Below are positions 42,041 through 51,467 of a stretch of 64,000 bases of DNA, one piece after another. Made by a program: the position numbers and the translations under genes. How positions within the stretch are numbered: the stretch's first letter is position 1; each line of letters opens with the position of its first letter. The notes under the pieces were generated by a model. It saw only the letters and a program-made list of their open reading frames with translations, was not told where the DNA came from and made no database searches. This stretch comes from Kiritimatiellia bacterium (GTDB lineage Bacteria; Verrucomicrobiota; Kiritimatiellia; CAIQIC01; JAGNIJ01), in the NCBI GenBank assembly GCA_018001225.1, contig JAGNIJ010000001.1, positions 91,384 to 155,383 of the forward strand, written 5' to 3'.

Positions 42041-43048
42041 ATGACCACGATTCACGGTTATGCCGCCATGCAGCAGGGGCAGGCGCTTAAAGCGTTTGAC
42101 TACTCGCCGAACGAGTTGGGCCCCATGGATGTCGAGGTGTCGATCACGCATTGCGGTATCTGCCATAGCGACCTACACCTGATCGACAACGACTGGAAAA
42201 TCAGCACCTATCCTTTCATCCCGGGCCACGAAATCATCGGCATCGTGTCCGCCTCCGGGGCGCAGGTCACGCACCTGAAGGCCGGTGACCGGGTGGGCGT
42301 CGGCTGGCAGCGCGGCGCGTGCCTGGTCTGCGAGCAGTGCGCCGCGGGCCACGACCACCTGTGCCCGGCGCACGAGGCGACCTGCGTGGGACACCACGGC
42401 GGGTTCGCCGAGCGCATCCGCGTGGACAGCCGCTACGCGTTTCCCATTCCGGCGGCCCTGGCCGGCGAGAACGCGGCGCCGCTGTTGTGCGGCGGGGCGA
42501 CGGTCTACTCGCCCCTGCGCCACCACGGCGTCCGGCCGGCCCACCGCGTCGGCGTGATCGGCATCGGCGGGCTGGGGCACCTGGCGCTGCAGTTCGCCGC
42601 GGCGATGGGCTGCGAGGTGACCGCGTTCTCCGCGTCGCCGGACAAGGAGAAGGAGGCGAGGTCGTTCGGCGCCCATCACTTCCTCTCCTCGCGCGAGCCG
42701 CTGAAGGAGCGGCGCGGCGGCGGGTTCCTGGACATCATCCTGACGACGGTCTTTGTGGACCTGGATTGGACGGCTTACCTGAAGGCCCTGCGGCCCAACG
42801 GCACGCTGTGTTTCCTCGGCGCGCCGCCGAGCCCGCTCTCCATTCCGGCCGGGCTGTTGCAGGGCGGCCAGAAATCCGTCGGCGCCAGCGTCATCGGCAG
42901 CCGGCACACGATCGCGGAGATGCTGGACTTTGCCGCCCGCCACGGGATCACGGCGAAGACCGAGGTCCTGCCGCTCGCGCAGGTCAATGCGGCGCTCGAC
43001 CAGGTCCGCGCCAACCGGGCGCGCTACCGGATGGTGCTGGAGGCCTGA
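42041..43048 (+). CDS. Zinc-dependent alcohol dehydrogenase (MDR family, cinnamyl/YahK-like)
   Basis: A 335-residue medium-chain dehydrogenase with AAAGGAG 8 bp upstream. Catalytic zinc ligands are Cys in THCGICHSDLH and His-Glu in PGHEIIG. The structural zinc is held by the four Cys of CLVCEQC...HDHLC. The Rossmann motif is GVIGIGGLGHLALQFA. The pattern CGICHSD plus the NADP-type SASPDKE strand end fits NADPH-dependent aldehyde reductases of the CAD/YahK group. It would reduce aldehydes to alcohols. Monocistronic. Confidence 0.92.
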   Translation: MTTIHGYAAMQQGQALKAFDYSPNELGPMDVEVSITHCGICHSDLHLIDNDWKISTYPFIPGHEIIGIVSASGAQVTHLKAGDRVGVGWQRGACLVCEQCAAGHDHLCPAHEATCVGHHGGFAERIRVDSRYAFPIPAALAGENAAPLLCGGATVYSPLRHHGVRPAHRVGVIGIGGLGHLALQFAAAMGCEVTAFSASPDKEKEARSFGAHHFLSSREPLKERRGGGFLDIILTTVFVDLDWTAYLKALRPNGTLCFLGAPPSPLSIPAGLLQGGQKSVGASVIGSRHTIAEMLDFAARHGITAKTEVLPLAQVNAALDQVRANRARYRMVLEA

Positions 43049-43160
43049 TGATTGAAGCAACCGGGCGCTTGAAGTAGAAAGGATTGAGACCGCGAATGAA
43101 AAACCCGGAGACCATGTTTCAGCGTACATACCGGAGCCGGCCCTTCACGCGCCGGCGGGG

Positions 43161-44066
43161 ATGCGTGCCGTGAGCGGGCGACAAGCGTGCGGCCTGGCCG
43201 GCGTCCTGCTCCTGGCCGCGGCGGCGGGCCGTGCCGGCGAGGGGCTCATCGATCCGCAGGAGGTCGAGAAGGCGGCCCGGACGATTGAAGCGGCCATGAC
43301 GCAGATATCGGGTCCGCCGCCGGAGGTGCCTGTGGGCCGGCCCGCCTCCTCGTGGAGGGTGCTGTTGGCCACTCTTTCCATGGGGCCCGTAGAATGGATC
43401 CCCGATGCGGACCTCTACGCGGCGAAGGCCCAAGCCGAGGCAGTGCGACAGGACGCGCGCCTGCTGTCCCTTCGGGGGGACCGCGCGGCAGCCATCCAGA
43501 AGCTGGAGCAGTTCGCGGAGGAATGGCTGCCGGAGCCCATGGCTGGAAAGGTTCTGGAGGATGTCGTGGATTTGAGTTTTCGCGTCGCGGACTATGACCG
43601 CGCGTTGAAGACCCTGCGCAAGCTCATGGTCCAGCGCGGCAACGACCCGGTGCTGATATGCAACCTGGCTGCCGTGAAGATTCAGATGGGCCAGTATGAC
43701 GAGGCGCTGGGCCTGCTGAATTCCATCGATGTGTTGGCCCTGCGTCGCGCGGACTTGCTGGCCTCCATTTTCTTCAACCGTGCGTGCATCTACAGCCGTC
43801 TGGGCCGCAAGGAGCCGGCCATCGCGGCGCTCTATTCCGCCTATACGACGCTTCCGGAGGCGACGGTGCTCTGGTTCACCGATCCCCAGTTGGACCCGAT
43901 CCGAGACGATCCCCGTTTGAGCCCTTTGCGGAAGGCATTGAACCGGGCCCGCCAAAAAAACCCGGGGGGGGGGCTGCGCGTGGATTGGACGCTTCGCGAG
44001 GCTCCGGGGAATGATCCCTTGCCGCGCAAGGCCGGGGATGCGGCCCTGACGCTGGAGGCGTGGTAA
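43161..44066 (+). CDS. Secreted TPR protein
   Basis: A 301-residue exported protein (signal peptide ends AAAAGRAGEG). Tetratricopeptide-like helical pairs run from residue ~90 to 260 (for example DRALKTLRKLMVQRGNDP, YDEALGLLNSIDVLALRR, RKEPAIAALYSAYTTLPE). It abuts the next TPR gene, whose ATG overlaps its stop region (TAAATGG), so the two are coupled and probably act together at the envelope. Function unknown. Confidence 0.7.
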   Translation: MRAVSGRQACGLAGVLLLAAAAGRAGEGLIDPQEVEKAARTIEAAMTQISGPPPEVPVGRPASSWRVLLATLSMGPVEWIPDADLYAAKAQAEAVRQDARLLSLRGDRAAAIQKLEQFAEEWLPEPMAGKVLEDVVDLSFRVADYDRALKTLRKLMVQRGNDPVLICNLAAVKIQMGQYDEALGLLNSIDVLALRRADLLASIFFNRACIYSRLGRKEPAIAALYSAYTTLPEATVLWFTDPQLDPIRDDPRLSPLRKALNRARQKNPGGGLRVDWTLREAPGNDPLPRKAGDAALTLEAW

Positions 44067-45221
44067 ATGGAGAATCCTTTTATCAGCGTGCGTCCGAAGG
44101 CACCCGACAGGCGGCCGGCGGTGCGCGTGCCGATCAAGCGGGGCGGGGAGGAACCGTCGCACCACCCTGTCGTGGCTTGGGTGGTGGCCTTTTTACTTCT
44201 GCTGGCCGGCCTGGTCGCCATGTGGCGGACGCTGCGGCGGGCGCCCGGCCGCGGCAGATCGCTGCAGCCGGAGCCGCCGATGGCTTACGCGGCCAGGACG
44301 GAGGACGTGCGGCTTCTCGTCGAACGGGCGACGAGAGTGCGACCGGAGATCGAGTACTGGGCGCTCCCCGAGGAACTGGAGCCGGAGCCGGAGGCGGTGG
44401 CGGCACCCGTTTTCGATTTCGCCCGCATGCAGCAGGCCGAGGCCTTGCGGCGCGTGGGGGCGCTTTACCTGCTCGAAGGCCGCCGTTCGCTGGCGCTGCT
44501 CGCTTTCGGCCGCTCCGTGGAGATCAATCCGCACAACTGGAAGCTATGGGAAAACATCGGGTGGTGGTTCCTGAAGGGCGGCGATTTCCCGTCGGCGCGG
44601 CGCGCGTTCGAAACGGCGCTGCGACTGGGGGGATATCGGGGCGAGGGCCCGACCGTGTTGGCGGCGATCTATCGCCGCGAGGGCCGGCTGCAGGACGCGT
44701 TGTACCTCTGGGATTGGAGCCGGCGGGAGGTGCGCGGCGAGTGGCCCCAGGCCGACCTCAACGAGGGACTCGCCCGCATCGAGGAGGGCCAGGATGAACC
44801 CGCCATCCGCTACCTGTCCCGCTATGTCGAAAGGCGCCCCGGGGACGTGCCGGCGCTGCGGGCCCTGGCCTTCGCGCAATCCCGCGCCGGGCAGTGGATG
44901 GAGGCCCGGCAGACGCTCCGGCAAGCCCTGGCGGACGCGCCGTCCTCCTCCGCCCTCCAGGCCGAAGCCGCTGCCGTGGCGGCCCAGAACTGGTTGACCG
45001 TGGAGGCCATGGAACACCTGGAGGCCCTGGTGGACCTGACGTCTGCCGCGACGGCGTACGCCTACCTTCAGATGCCGGCCTTCGACGGGTTCCGCAAGAC
45101 GGAAATGGGCCGCAAGCTGCAGTCCGTTCTGATGATCGAGTCAGGCACTTCGGTCGTCTCGCGCGCCGAGGTTGAGGCCCTCGTGAGCGCGGAGATCGCG
45201 CCCCGCTTCGACGCGCCGTAG
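44067..45221 (+). CDS. Membrane-anchored TPR protein
   Basis: A 384-residue protein with a short cytoplasmic N-terminus, one transmembrane helix (about residues 36-53, VVAWVVAFLLLLAGLVAM), and a periplasmic TPR domain from ~125 onward (RVGALYLLEGRRSLALLAFG, NWKLWENIGWWFLKGGDF, and so on). It directly follows the secreted TPR protein, suggesting a scaffold pair. The 3' end converges on the PEP-CTERM gene with a 13-bp gap. Confidence 0.7.
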   Translation: MENPFISVRPKAPDRRPAVRVPIKRGGEEPSHHPVVAWVVAFLLLLAGLVAMWRTLRRAPGRGRSLQPEPPMAYAARTEDVRLLVERATRVRPEIEYWALPEELEPEPEAVAAPVFDFARMQQAEALRRVGALYLLEGRRSLALLAFGRSVEINPHNWKLWENIGWWFLKGGDFPSARRAFETALRLGGYRGEGPTVLAAIYRREGRLQDALYLWDWSRREVRGEWPQADLNEGLARIEEGQDEPAIRYLSRYVERRPGDVPALRALAFAQSRAGQWMEARQTLRQALADAPSSSALQAEAAAVAAQNWLTVEAMEHLEALVDLTSAATAYAYLQMPAFDGFRKTEMGRKLQSVLMIESGTSVVSRAEVEALVSAEIAPRFDAP

Positions 45222-45234
45222 GCCGGAGGCCCGG

Positions 45235-47847
45235 TCAGCGGCGTCCGGCGGTCCGCTTCCACCGGACCACCAGCAGTCCGGCCCCGGCGAGGCCGAAGTA
45301 GAGCAGCGAGCTGGGCTCCGGCACGGCCCCGCCGCCGCCGCCGCCCGAGTAATCCCCGTCGTAGTTCAGGTAGACGTTGTTGGCGTCGTACGTGACGGAC
45401 CACGCGCCGGCGCCGTTGTGGGGATTGGCGAAGCTGGACAGGTCGATGCCCGGCGTCGCGTTCCACGTCACGCCGCCGGACGCCTGGGCGATCAGCCACG
45501 TGTAGTCGGTCGTGTTGACGAAGTCATGCACGCTGCCGCCGGCGTTCGCCAGCGTCAGCGATGTGACGTCGATCGTGAACCCGCTGTTGACGGTAAGCGT
45601 GCTCGTGATGTTCTGCAGATCCCAGCCGGGATCGGTCCCCGCACCGGCGTCCACGTCGTTGATTTCCCACAGGTAGGTGCCGCCGCTGCCCCAGACCGTG
45701 GCGCCGAGGGTGATCGTGCCGGGGCTGTTGCCGGGGGAGATGACGCCGCCGGACCCTACGGTCACCGCGCCGACCGTGCCGTCGCCCATGAGCGTGCCGC
45801 CGACCACGCTGACGCCGGACCCCGCGTTCAGCGAGCCCTGCACGTTCACCGTGCCCTGGTTGACGTTGAAGACGCCCGAGTAGCTCGAGTTGCCGGTCAG
45901 GGTCAGCATGCCGCTGCCGCTCTTCGTGAAGTTCCCGGACCCGCTGACGTTGGCCAGGGCGCCGGCCATGGAGAACGTCACGCCGTTGTTTACGTTGATC
46001 GTGCCGGTCTGGCCGTTCGCCACGCGGAGGCCCGTGTCGGAATCCGTCGTCAGGTTGCCGGTGATCTGGAGCGTGCCGTTGCCGTTGAAGTTGACCTTGT
46101 CCGTGTAGCTGCCGGCCTGCGAGCCGAGCGCCGCCGCGTTGTTGATGACGACGGTTCCGCCCGCGATGTTCAGCATGTAGAAGCTCGACGAGTTGTCGCC
46201 CGAGATGGTCAGGGTGCCGGAGCCGCTCTTGTTGATCTGCGACGCGCCGGTGTCGGCCGTGATGGAGCCGCTGATCGTCACGCTGCCGCCGTTGGCCGCG
46301 ATGTTCAGGTCGTAGTCGTCGGCCTGATCGAGGTCCACCGTTTCGGAGAAGGTCAGGCTGCCTCCGTTGGCGTTGATCGTCGTGTCGCGGTTGAACGTCG
46401 CGGTGCCGCCGGACAGCGTGTGCGAGCCCGCCGTGACGGTGATCGTGCGGGCGCCCGCGCCGCTGTTGACCGTGAGGTTGCCGAACGTCGCGCCGCTGCC
46501 GGCCAGTTCCAGCGTCGCGTCGTCCGCGCCCGCGTCCAGGCCGATGTACATGTGGCTGCTGGCGCTGATGTCGCCCGAGAGGACCAGGGTGCCGGCGTCG
46601 ACGGCCGTCGCGCCGCTGTACCCGTTCGCCCCCGAGATCGTGACGGTGCCCGCGCCCTGTTTGCTCAACTGGCCCGTGCCGTTGATGTCCCCGCTCAAGA
46701 TCAGGTTCTCGCCGGAGCCGGCCGTCACCAGGACGTCCTTGTTTAGGCCGATGTCGCCGGAGAAGGTCACCGTGCCGCCGGAGGCATTGTCGATCGTGCG
46801 CGTGCCCGTGCCGCTCTCCACGGTGATGGCCGCCCCGATCGTCACGCCGGCCGAGCTGATGTCCAGCTTCGAGTTGAACGTGCCGCCCGCCACGCCGACG
46901 TGGATGGAGCCGAGCGAGCTGATGGCGTTGTTGTGGTTGAAGCCCACCGTGCCGCCGTCGATGTAGAAGTCGCCGTCGAAGCTGTTGTTGCCCGTGATGC
47001 TGGTGGTGGTCCCGTCGCCGACGCGGGTGATGCGGGAGCCGTCCGCGCCGCTGATCGTCCCGGCCCAGGTGCTGTTGCCCTGGCCATTGAGCGTCAGGTA
47101 GGCGGTCCCCAGCGTCAGCGAGGCCCCGGAGACCAGGTCCAGGCTGTTGATGGTTTCGTTGTTGCTGTTCAGGTCAAAGGTGGCGCCGCTGGCGACTTCC
47201 ACGTTGATGCTGTTGCCGATCACGTTGGCCGCGTCGAGCTGCAGCTCGCCGGCGTCGATATCGATCGTCCCGGCGCTGTACGAGGCGCCGAGGTGCACGA
47301 TCGTGTTGCCCTCGATGTTCAGGTCGCCCGCGCCGCTGACCGCGCCGTTGAAATAGATGTCGTGGCCGCCGGTGGAATACACGCGGATGGCGCTGCCCTG
47401 GTTGTTGACCGTGCCGCCGAACACCAGGTCGCCGCTGCTGGCGCCGAGTTGAAGCAGGTCGCCCGCGTCGCCGTCACCCTCGATATTCAGGTTGATGGTC
47501 TGCGTGCTGTCGTCGTTGTTCGCGATTTCCGGGTCGTTGCCGCTGTAGTCGTAGAAGCGGATGGCGTCGCCGGAAATCGTGTAGGCACTCGCCCCGGAAT
47601 TGAAGAACCAGCGGTACGTCGAGGAGAGATGGGCGTTGTTGTACGGCGTGTACGTCGTGGCCGCGCCGAAGTACTGGATGCCGAACCCGACGGACGATTC
47701 GGGATTCCAGTTGTTCCACCAGTTGAAGTTGTCCGAGCCGCCGTCGCCCTCCCAGGTCCAGGTGCTCTGGGCATACGACGAGGATGCCGCGGCCAGCAGC
47801 ATCGCGGCGATGACGGGAACGGCCAGGCGGAATCGTCTCTGGTTCAT
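45235..47847 (-). CDS. PEP-CTERM protein with autotransporter-type beta-strand repeats
   Basis: An 870-residue secreted protein: signal peptide to SSYAQS, then about 700 residues of right-handed beta-helix repeats of the autotransporter-associated type (recurring GSGTLTISGDNSSS, GTLVLSGDISAS and GNFTKSGSGMLTLTGNSSYSG). The C-terminus carries a PEP-CTERM sorting signal: VPEPSSLLYFGLAGAGLLVV followed by basic RWKRTAGRR. Exosortase would cleave and anchor it, but that gene is elsewhere. It is probably surface or extracellular-matrix material. Its leader has an AT-rich promoter. Confidence 0.9.
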   Translation of the reverse strand: MNQRRFRLAVPVIAAMLLAAASSSYAQSTWTWEGDGGSDNFNWWNNWNPESSVGFGIQYFGAATTYTPYNNAHLSSTYRWFFNSGASAYTISGDAIRFYDYSGNDPEIANNDDSTQTINLNIEGDGDAGDLLQLGASSGDLVFGGTVNNQGSAIRVYSTGGHDIYFNGAVSGAGDLNIEGNTIVHLGASYSAGTIDIDAGELQLDAANVIGNSINVEVASGATFDLNSNNETINSLDLVSGASLTLGTAYLTLNGQGNSTWAGTISGADGSRITRVGDGTTTSITGNNSFDGDFYIDGGTVGFNHNNAISSLGSIHVGVAGGTFNSKLDISSAGVTIGAAITVESGTGTRTIDNASGGTVTFSGDIGLNKDVLVTAGSGENLILSGDINGTGQLSKQGAGTVTISGANGYSGATAVDAGTLVLSGDISASSHMYIGLDAGADDATLELAGSGATFGNLTVNSGAGARTITVTAGSHTLSGGTATFNRDTTINANGGSLTFSETVDLDQADDYDLNIAANGGSVTISGSITADTGASQINKSGSGTLTISGDNSSSFYMLNIAGGTVVINNAAALGSQAGSYTDKVNFNGNGTLQITGNLTTDSDTGLRVANGQTGTINVNNGVTFSMAGALANVSGSGNFTKSGSGMLTLTGNSSYSGVFNVNQGTVNVQGSLNAGSGVSVVGGTLMGDGTVGAVTVGSGGVISPGNSPGTITLGATVWGSGGTYLWEINDVDAGAGTDPGWDLQNITSTLTVNSGFTIDVTSLTLANAGGSVHDFVNTTDYTWLIAQASGGVTWNATPGIDLSSFANPHNGAGAWSVTYDANNVYLNYDGDYSGGGGGGAVPEPSSLLYFGLAGAGLLVVRWKRTAGRR

Positions 47848-47901
47848 CGTGAACTCCTGCTTGTGCGTTCGGAAACCTTCCGGTGACGAAAAATTGCGAT
47901 T

Positions 47902-47929
47902 AAAATACTATATGTATTTAATTTAACAA
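47902..47929 (-). promoter_or_regulatory. Promoter of the PEP-CTERM gene
   Basis: On the minus strand, TTGTTA (47924-47929) and TATTTT (47902-47907) are 16 bp apart within the most AT-rich stretch of this region. Confidence 0.45.
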
Positions 47930-47987
47930 GTACGACCTTGGTCCAATGCCGGGCTGGCCGCGGGGGCCGCGAGGCGCGGCCGCGCGG

Positions 47988-48016
47988 TTGTAACCGGCTT
48001 CATCATAACGTATAAG
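47988..48016 (+). promoter_or_regulatory. Promoter of the SGNH-TPR gene
   Basis: TTGTAA (47988-47993) and TATAAG (48011-48016) have ideal 17-bp spacing, 36 bp before the GTG start. It is divergent from the PEP-CTERM promoter. Confidence 0.55.
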
Positions 48017-48051
48017 AAGCGGGCGGAGACATCAGAAGGGCGGGCATCCCG

Positions 48052-49866
48052 GTGATACTGAAAGATCAAGGGCCGGCGCCCCGGACCCGGCGCGGGTTCT
48101 GGTCGCGACTCGCGCTGGCCGCGGTCCCGCTGGCGCTCCTCGCGGCGCTGGAGGGCGGACTCCGGTGGCGGGGATACGGCGGCCACCCGCCGGTGATCCG
48201 CGAGATCGGGGCGGTCAACGGCCGGCGGCTCGTGGAGGTCGAGGCCCGGGCCACGCGCGATTACTTTCTCGGCACCGTGCCCGGCCGCGGCGGCGGCCGC
48301 CAGTCGTCGTTCTACCAGCCCAAGGACTCGAACACGGTGCGCATCGTTCTGGCCGGCGAGTCCGCGATCCTGGGCTTTCCGCAGCCGCCCCCGCTGACCG
48401 CCGGGTCCTTTCTAGCCTGGGCCTTGCGGCGGGTGTGGCCGGACCGCGAGGTGGAGATCATCAACCTCGGGACGACCGCGGTCGCGAGCTATCCCGTGTA
48501 CGACATGGTGCGTCAGGTCCTGCCGTACGACCCCGACCTGGTTGTGGTCTACGCCGGCAACAACGAGTTCTACGGGGCCTACGGCGTCTGCTCCACGCAC
48601 TACGCCGGCGCCTTCCCGCTCCTGATGCGGCTGGCGCGAGCGGGCCAGGCGCTGGCCCTCGTCCAGTGGGCGCAGCGCCTGCGCGCGCCGCCGGACGCGC
48701 CGCCGGACCGGATCCTGATGGAGCGAATGATGCGGGAGCGTGCGGTGCCGCCCGATAGCTATCTTCGCCGGCGGGCGGCGGAGAATCTCGCGTATCACGT
48801 CGGACGCATCGCGGATCTCTGCCGGGCCCGCGGGGTGACGGTCATGATCTGCACCCTCGCCGCCAACGAGCGCGACCTGGCGCCATTCGGCGATTCCGAC
48901 GCGGCGCGGGCGGCCTACCGGCGCGGCCGGGAGCTGGTTGAGGCGCCGCGCGGAGAGGAGGCCGCGGCCGCCTTCCAGCAGGCGATCGATCTCGATCCCA
49001 TGCCCTGGCGGCCGACGTCGCTCCAGAACGAGGCCCTGCTTCGGGTGGCGCGGGAAAAGAAAACCCTGCTCTTCGACGCCCGGCGCCTGTTCCGCGAGGT
49101 CAGCCCCGGGGGCTGCACGGGCTGGGAACTGATGGACGATCACGTGCACCCCTCGCTTGCGGGCCAGTACCTGCTCGCCTTGGGACTGGTGAAGACCCTG
49201 GCCGGCGAGGCCGGGCGCCTGCAGGTGCACCTCGGCCGGGTCCAGCGACTCCCATCCTTGGAAATCGCCGCCGGGCAGCTCGGACGCAACGTTTACGAGG
49301 ACTACGCGGTCGCGCAGGGGCTGGTGAACCTGTTCCGTGCCGCCATGTTCCGCGCGTCGAACCCGCAGGCCCTCGTCCGGGCCGAGCAGCGGTTGGCCGT
49401 GGCACGGGAGCGCCTCGATCCAGGGATCGCCGGGCCTTTCATGGCGGCCATGGAGGATCGCGCGGCGGGCCTGACCTATTCCGTGCCGGCCTCGGGCATT
49501 GCCGCGGAGATGTTCCTCGCCGGGGGCCGGGTCGACGGCGCTCTTCCGCTTCTGGACTTTGCCGTTCGCTCGCTGCCCGAATACGGGAAGATGCGCCGCC
49601 TCTACGCCGCCATGCTGTACGCGGGGCGCGCCCGCCGGATGGGGGGATTGAGCGCAAGGGACCGGGAGGGCGTCCTTGGGGAAATCCAGCGCGGCCGCGT
49701 TCTGCTCCGCTACGGGGCCGATCCCAGCGGCCTTACCGAGTATGCCCTGGGCCGGCTGCTGGAACTGCTGGGCGAAACGGCGGAAGCGAAAGTCTCGTTC
49801 GAGGCCGCGGCGCGCAAGGACCCGGGGCTTGATTCGCGCTGGCCGTTCCCGCCGGCCGGTCCCTGA
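48052..49866 (+). CDS. Membrane-anchored SGNH hydrolase with TPR region
   Basis: A 604-residue protein starting at GTG 48052. An N-terminal helix (residues 20-36) anchors an SGNH domain: block I VLAGESAILGFP (Ser in GES), block II INLGTTAVASYPV, block III YAGNNEFYG (Asn), and the C-terminal DHVHPSLAGQYLLA (Asp/His). A TPR-like helical region follows (residues ~260-300 and 440-600). Acetyl-xylan esterase or surface-polysaccharide acyl-esterase functions are common for such domains. The gene converges on the parvulin/TPR operon. Confidence 0.8.
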   Translation: MILKDQGPAPRTRRGFWSRLALAAVPLALLAALEGGLRWRGYGGHPPVIREIGAVNGRRLVEVEARATRDYFLGTVPGRGGGRQSSFYQPKDSNTVRIVLAGESAILGFPQPPPLTAGSFLAWALRRVWPDREVEIINLGTTAVASYPVYDMVRQVLPYDPDLVVVYAGNNEFYGAYGVCSTHYAGAFPLLMRLARAGQALALVQWAQRLRAPPDAPPDRILMERMMRERAVPPDSYLRRRAAENLAYHVGRIADLCRARGVTVMICTLAANERDLAPFGDSDAARAAYRRGRELVEAPRGEEAAAAFQQAIDLDPMPWRPTSLQNEALLRVAREKKTLLFDARRLFREVSPGGCTGWELMDDHVHPSLAGQYLLALGLVKTLAGEAGRLQVHLGRVQRLPSLEIAAGQLGRNVYEDYAVAQGLVNLFRAAMFRASNPQALVRAEQRLAVARERLDPGIAGPFMAAMEDRAAGLTYSVPASGIAAEMFLAGGRVDGALPLLDFAVRSLPEYGKMRRLYAAMLYAGRARRMGGLSARDREGVLGEIQRGRVLLRYGADPSGLTEYALGRLLELLGETAEAKVSFEAAARKDPGLDSRWPFPPAGP

Positions 49867-49872
49867 CTCCGC

Positions 49873-50643
49873 CTACAGGCCCAGCGCGCGGGCCTTCTGC
49901 TCGATGAACTCGCTCCAGAGCTTCTCCTGGCTCTCGCGCAGCAGCCGCGCCCGCACGAGGTCGTGCGATTCCTCCGCCGTCATCGGCCGCGCCGACCGGG
50001 CATCCAGCCGGCGCACGAGCAGGTAATTGTTCCCGTCGGGGAAGACCTCCGCTTCGCCGTTGGTCATGGCGGTCAGGCGGGTCCAGATGGGAGCGGCCAC
50101 CCGGTTCGCCGTGAACCACGGGTCCGGGTTCTGCGCGGTGACGTGGACGAAGCCCCGCTCGGCCAGGCGGGCTTCCACGTCCTCGCCGGCGGCCAGCTGG
50201 GCCCGCGCCCATTCGAGGTGCTGCGTCTGCCGGCCGGAGATCGAGTAGACGTCCAGTTTCAGGGCCGGGGGCGCGACCAGTTGCGCGGATAGCGCCTCGG
50301 TTTCACGGGCGATCTTCTCGTCGGTCGGAGGCCGGGCCGCGCGGATGACGTCGTTCTTCACCGCCTGGATGAGGATGTCCCGGCGCGTTTCCTCGATGGC
50401 GCGCTGGACGTCGATCCGCTCGGTCAGGCCGCGGCGGGCGGCCTCCTGCGCGATCTCCTGCTCCAGCGCGTAGTTGCGGTAGTTGGACATCAGGTTCGTG
50501 CTGGCCAGTATGTTCTGCCCGACCTGTTCCGACATCATGTTCCGCACCAGCTCGGCGGCCACGCCGAAGTCGATGGCCGGCGGCTGGGCCGATACCGGGA
50601 GGGACAGGCCCGCGCACACGGCGGCCGCGAAGAGCGTTCTCAT
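49873..50643 (-). CDS. Secreted parvulin/SurA-like prolyl isomerase (PpiC family)
   Basis: 256 residues from ATG 50643 (AGGAG 8 bp upstream), with a signal peptide ending VSAQP. A SurA-type N-terminal helical part (EQEIAQEAARRGLTERIDVQ ... PPTDEKIARE) precedes a parvulin-like domain (LDVYSISGRQTQHLEWARAQL, LTAMTNGEAEVFPDGNNYLL). The C-terminal helix region is ARLLRESQEKLWSEFIEQKA. Such proteins help outer-membrane proteins fold in the periplasm. The isomerase residues are not clearly conserved, so a chaperone-only role is possible. Third gene of a minus-strand operon with two TPR proteins. Confidence 0.7.
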   Translation of the reverse strand: MRTLFAAAVCAGLSLPVSAQPPAIDFGVAAELVRNMMSEQVGQNILASTNLMSNYRNYALEQEIAQEAARRGLTERIDVQRAIEETRRDILIQAVKNDVIRAARPPTDEKIARETEALSAQLVAPPALKLDVYSISGRQTQHLEWARAQLAAGEDVEARLAERGFVHVTAQNPDPWFTANRVAAPIWTRLTAMTNGEAEVFPDGNNYLLVRRLDARSARPMTAEESHDLVRARLLRESQEKLWSEFIEQKARALGL

Positions 50644-50657
50644 GGGAAGGACTCCTT

Positions 50658-51467
50658 TCATGGGTTGGATCCGCGGGAGAGGAAGGTCGGCAGCGGGTCC
50701 TGCGCCAGCAGGGTCTCGGCCACGGTTTCGCCCAACCGCTCGCGCAGGGCTACGCGCGCCTCCTCGTACAGGTCCGCGCGTCCCCGCGCCTGCTGCACGC
50801 GGGCCAGGGCCGCCTGGACGAAGGGCTGGTTCGGCTGGAGATCGCGCGCGCGCTGCAGCGATTCGAGGGCCGCGGCGGCGTCGCCCTGCGCCCACTGGAC
50901 CACGCCGAGGTTGTACCAGGCCCGCAGACTTTTCGGATGCTCGGCCGCCAGCGTCTCGAGGATCGCCAGGGCCTCGCCGGAACGCCCGACGCGGTGAAGG
51001 GCGGCCGCCAGATTGAGCCGCACGGAGGGGCTCTCCCCGTCGACCCGGGCGACCTCCTCGTACACCCGCAACCCGTTGGCATGGTCACCGCCGGCCAGCA
51101 GGGCGAAGCCCAGTTGCTCCAGCCGGCGCACGTCCCGCGGCCGGAGGCGGGCGGCGCGCCAGAAGCATTCCGCGGCTTCGTCGATCCGGTTGGCTAACAG
51201 CAGCGCCTCGCCCAGCCGCGCGTGGGAGCCCGGATTCTGCGGGTTCCTTGCGAGCGCCTCGCGGGCGTCGCGGATCTGCTGGTCGACGTCCGGCGGCCGG
51301 CCCAGTTCCGCCAGCGCCCGCGCGGCGGACGATGTCGACAACATCGACGGAAGATTAAGGTAGCCGCCCGGTTCCTCCTTCAGGTCGCCCGGGTCCGATA
51401 CCAGGACCGCGGCGCGAGCGGATAGCGCCAGGCAGAAGAGGCCAATCCACGGCGCCCGCAGGCTCAT
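50658..51467 (-). CDS. Secreted TPR protein
   Basis: 269 residues from ATG 51467, with signal peptide SLRAPWIGLFCLALSARA. About five TPR units follow (NPQNPGSHARLGEALLLANR, DVRRLEQLGFALLAGGDH, PSVRLNLAAALHRVGRSGEA, SLRAWYNLGVVQWAQGDA, QPFVQAALARVQQARG). The start overlaps the preceding TPR gene by ATGA and the stop is 14 bp before the parvulin-like gene. Probably a periplasmic scaffold in the same complex. Confidence 0.72.
   Translation of the reverse strand: MSLRAPWIGLFCLALSARAAVLVSDPGDLKEEPGGYLNLPSMLSTSSAARALAELGRPPDVDQQIRDAREALARNPQNPGSHARLGEALLLANRIDEAAECFWRAARLRPRDVRRLEQLGFALLAGGDHANGLRVYEEVARVDGESPSVRLNLAAALHRVGRSGEALAILETLAAEHPKSLRAWYNLGVVQWAQGDAAAALESLQRARDLQPNQPFVQAALARVQQARGRADLYEEARVALRERLGETVAETLLAQDPLPTFLSRGSNP

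Noticed and set aside
45418..47886. Plus-strand Val/Ala/Arg-rich frames opposite the PEP-CTERM gene
   Set aside because: Shadows; the minus strand has signal peptide, beta repeats and a sorting signal.
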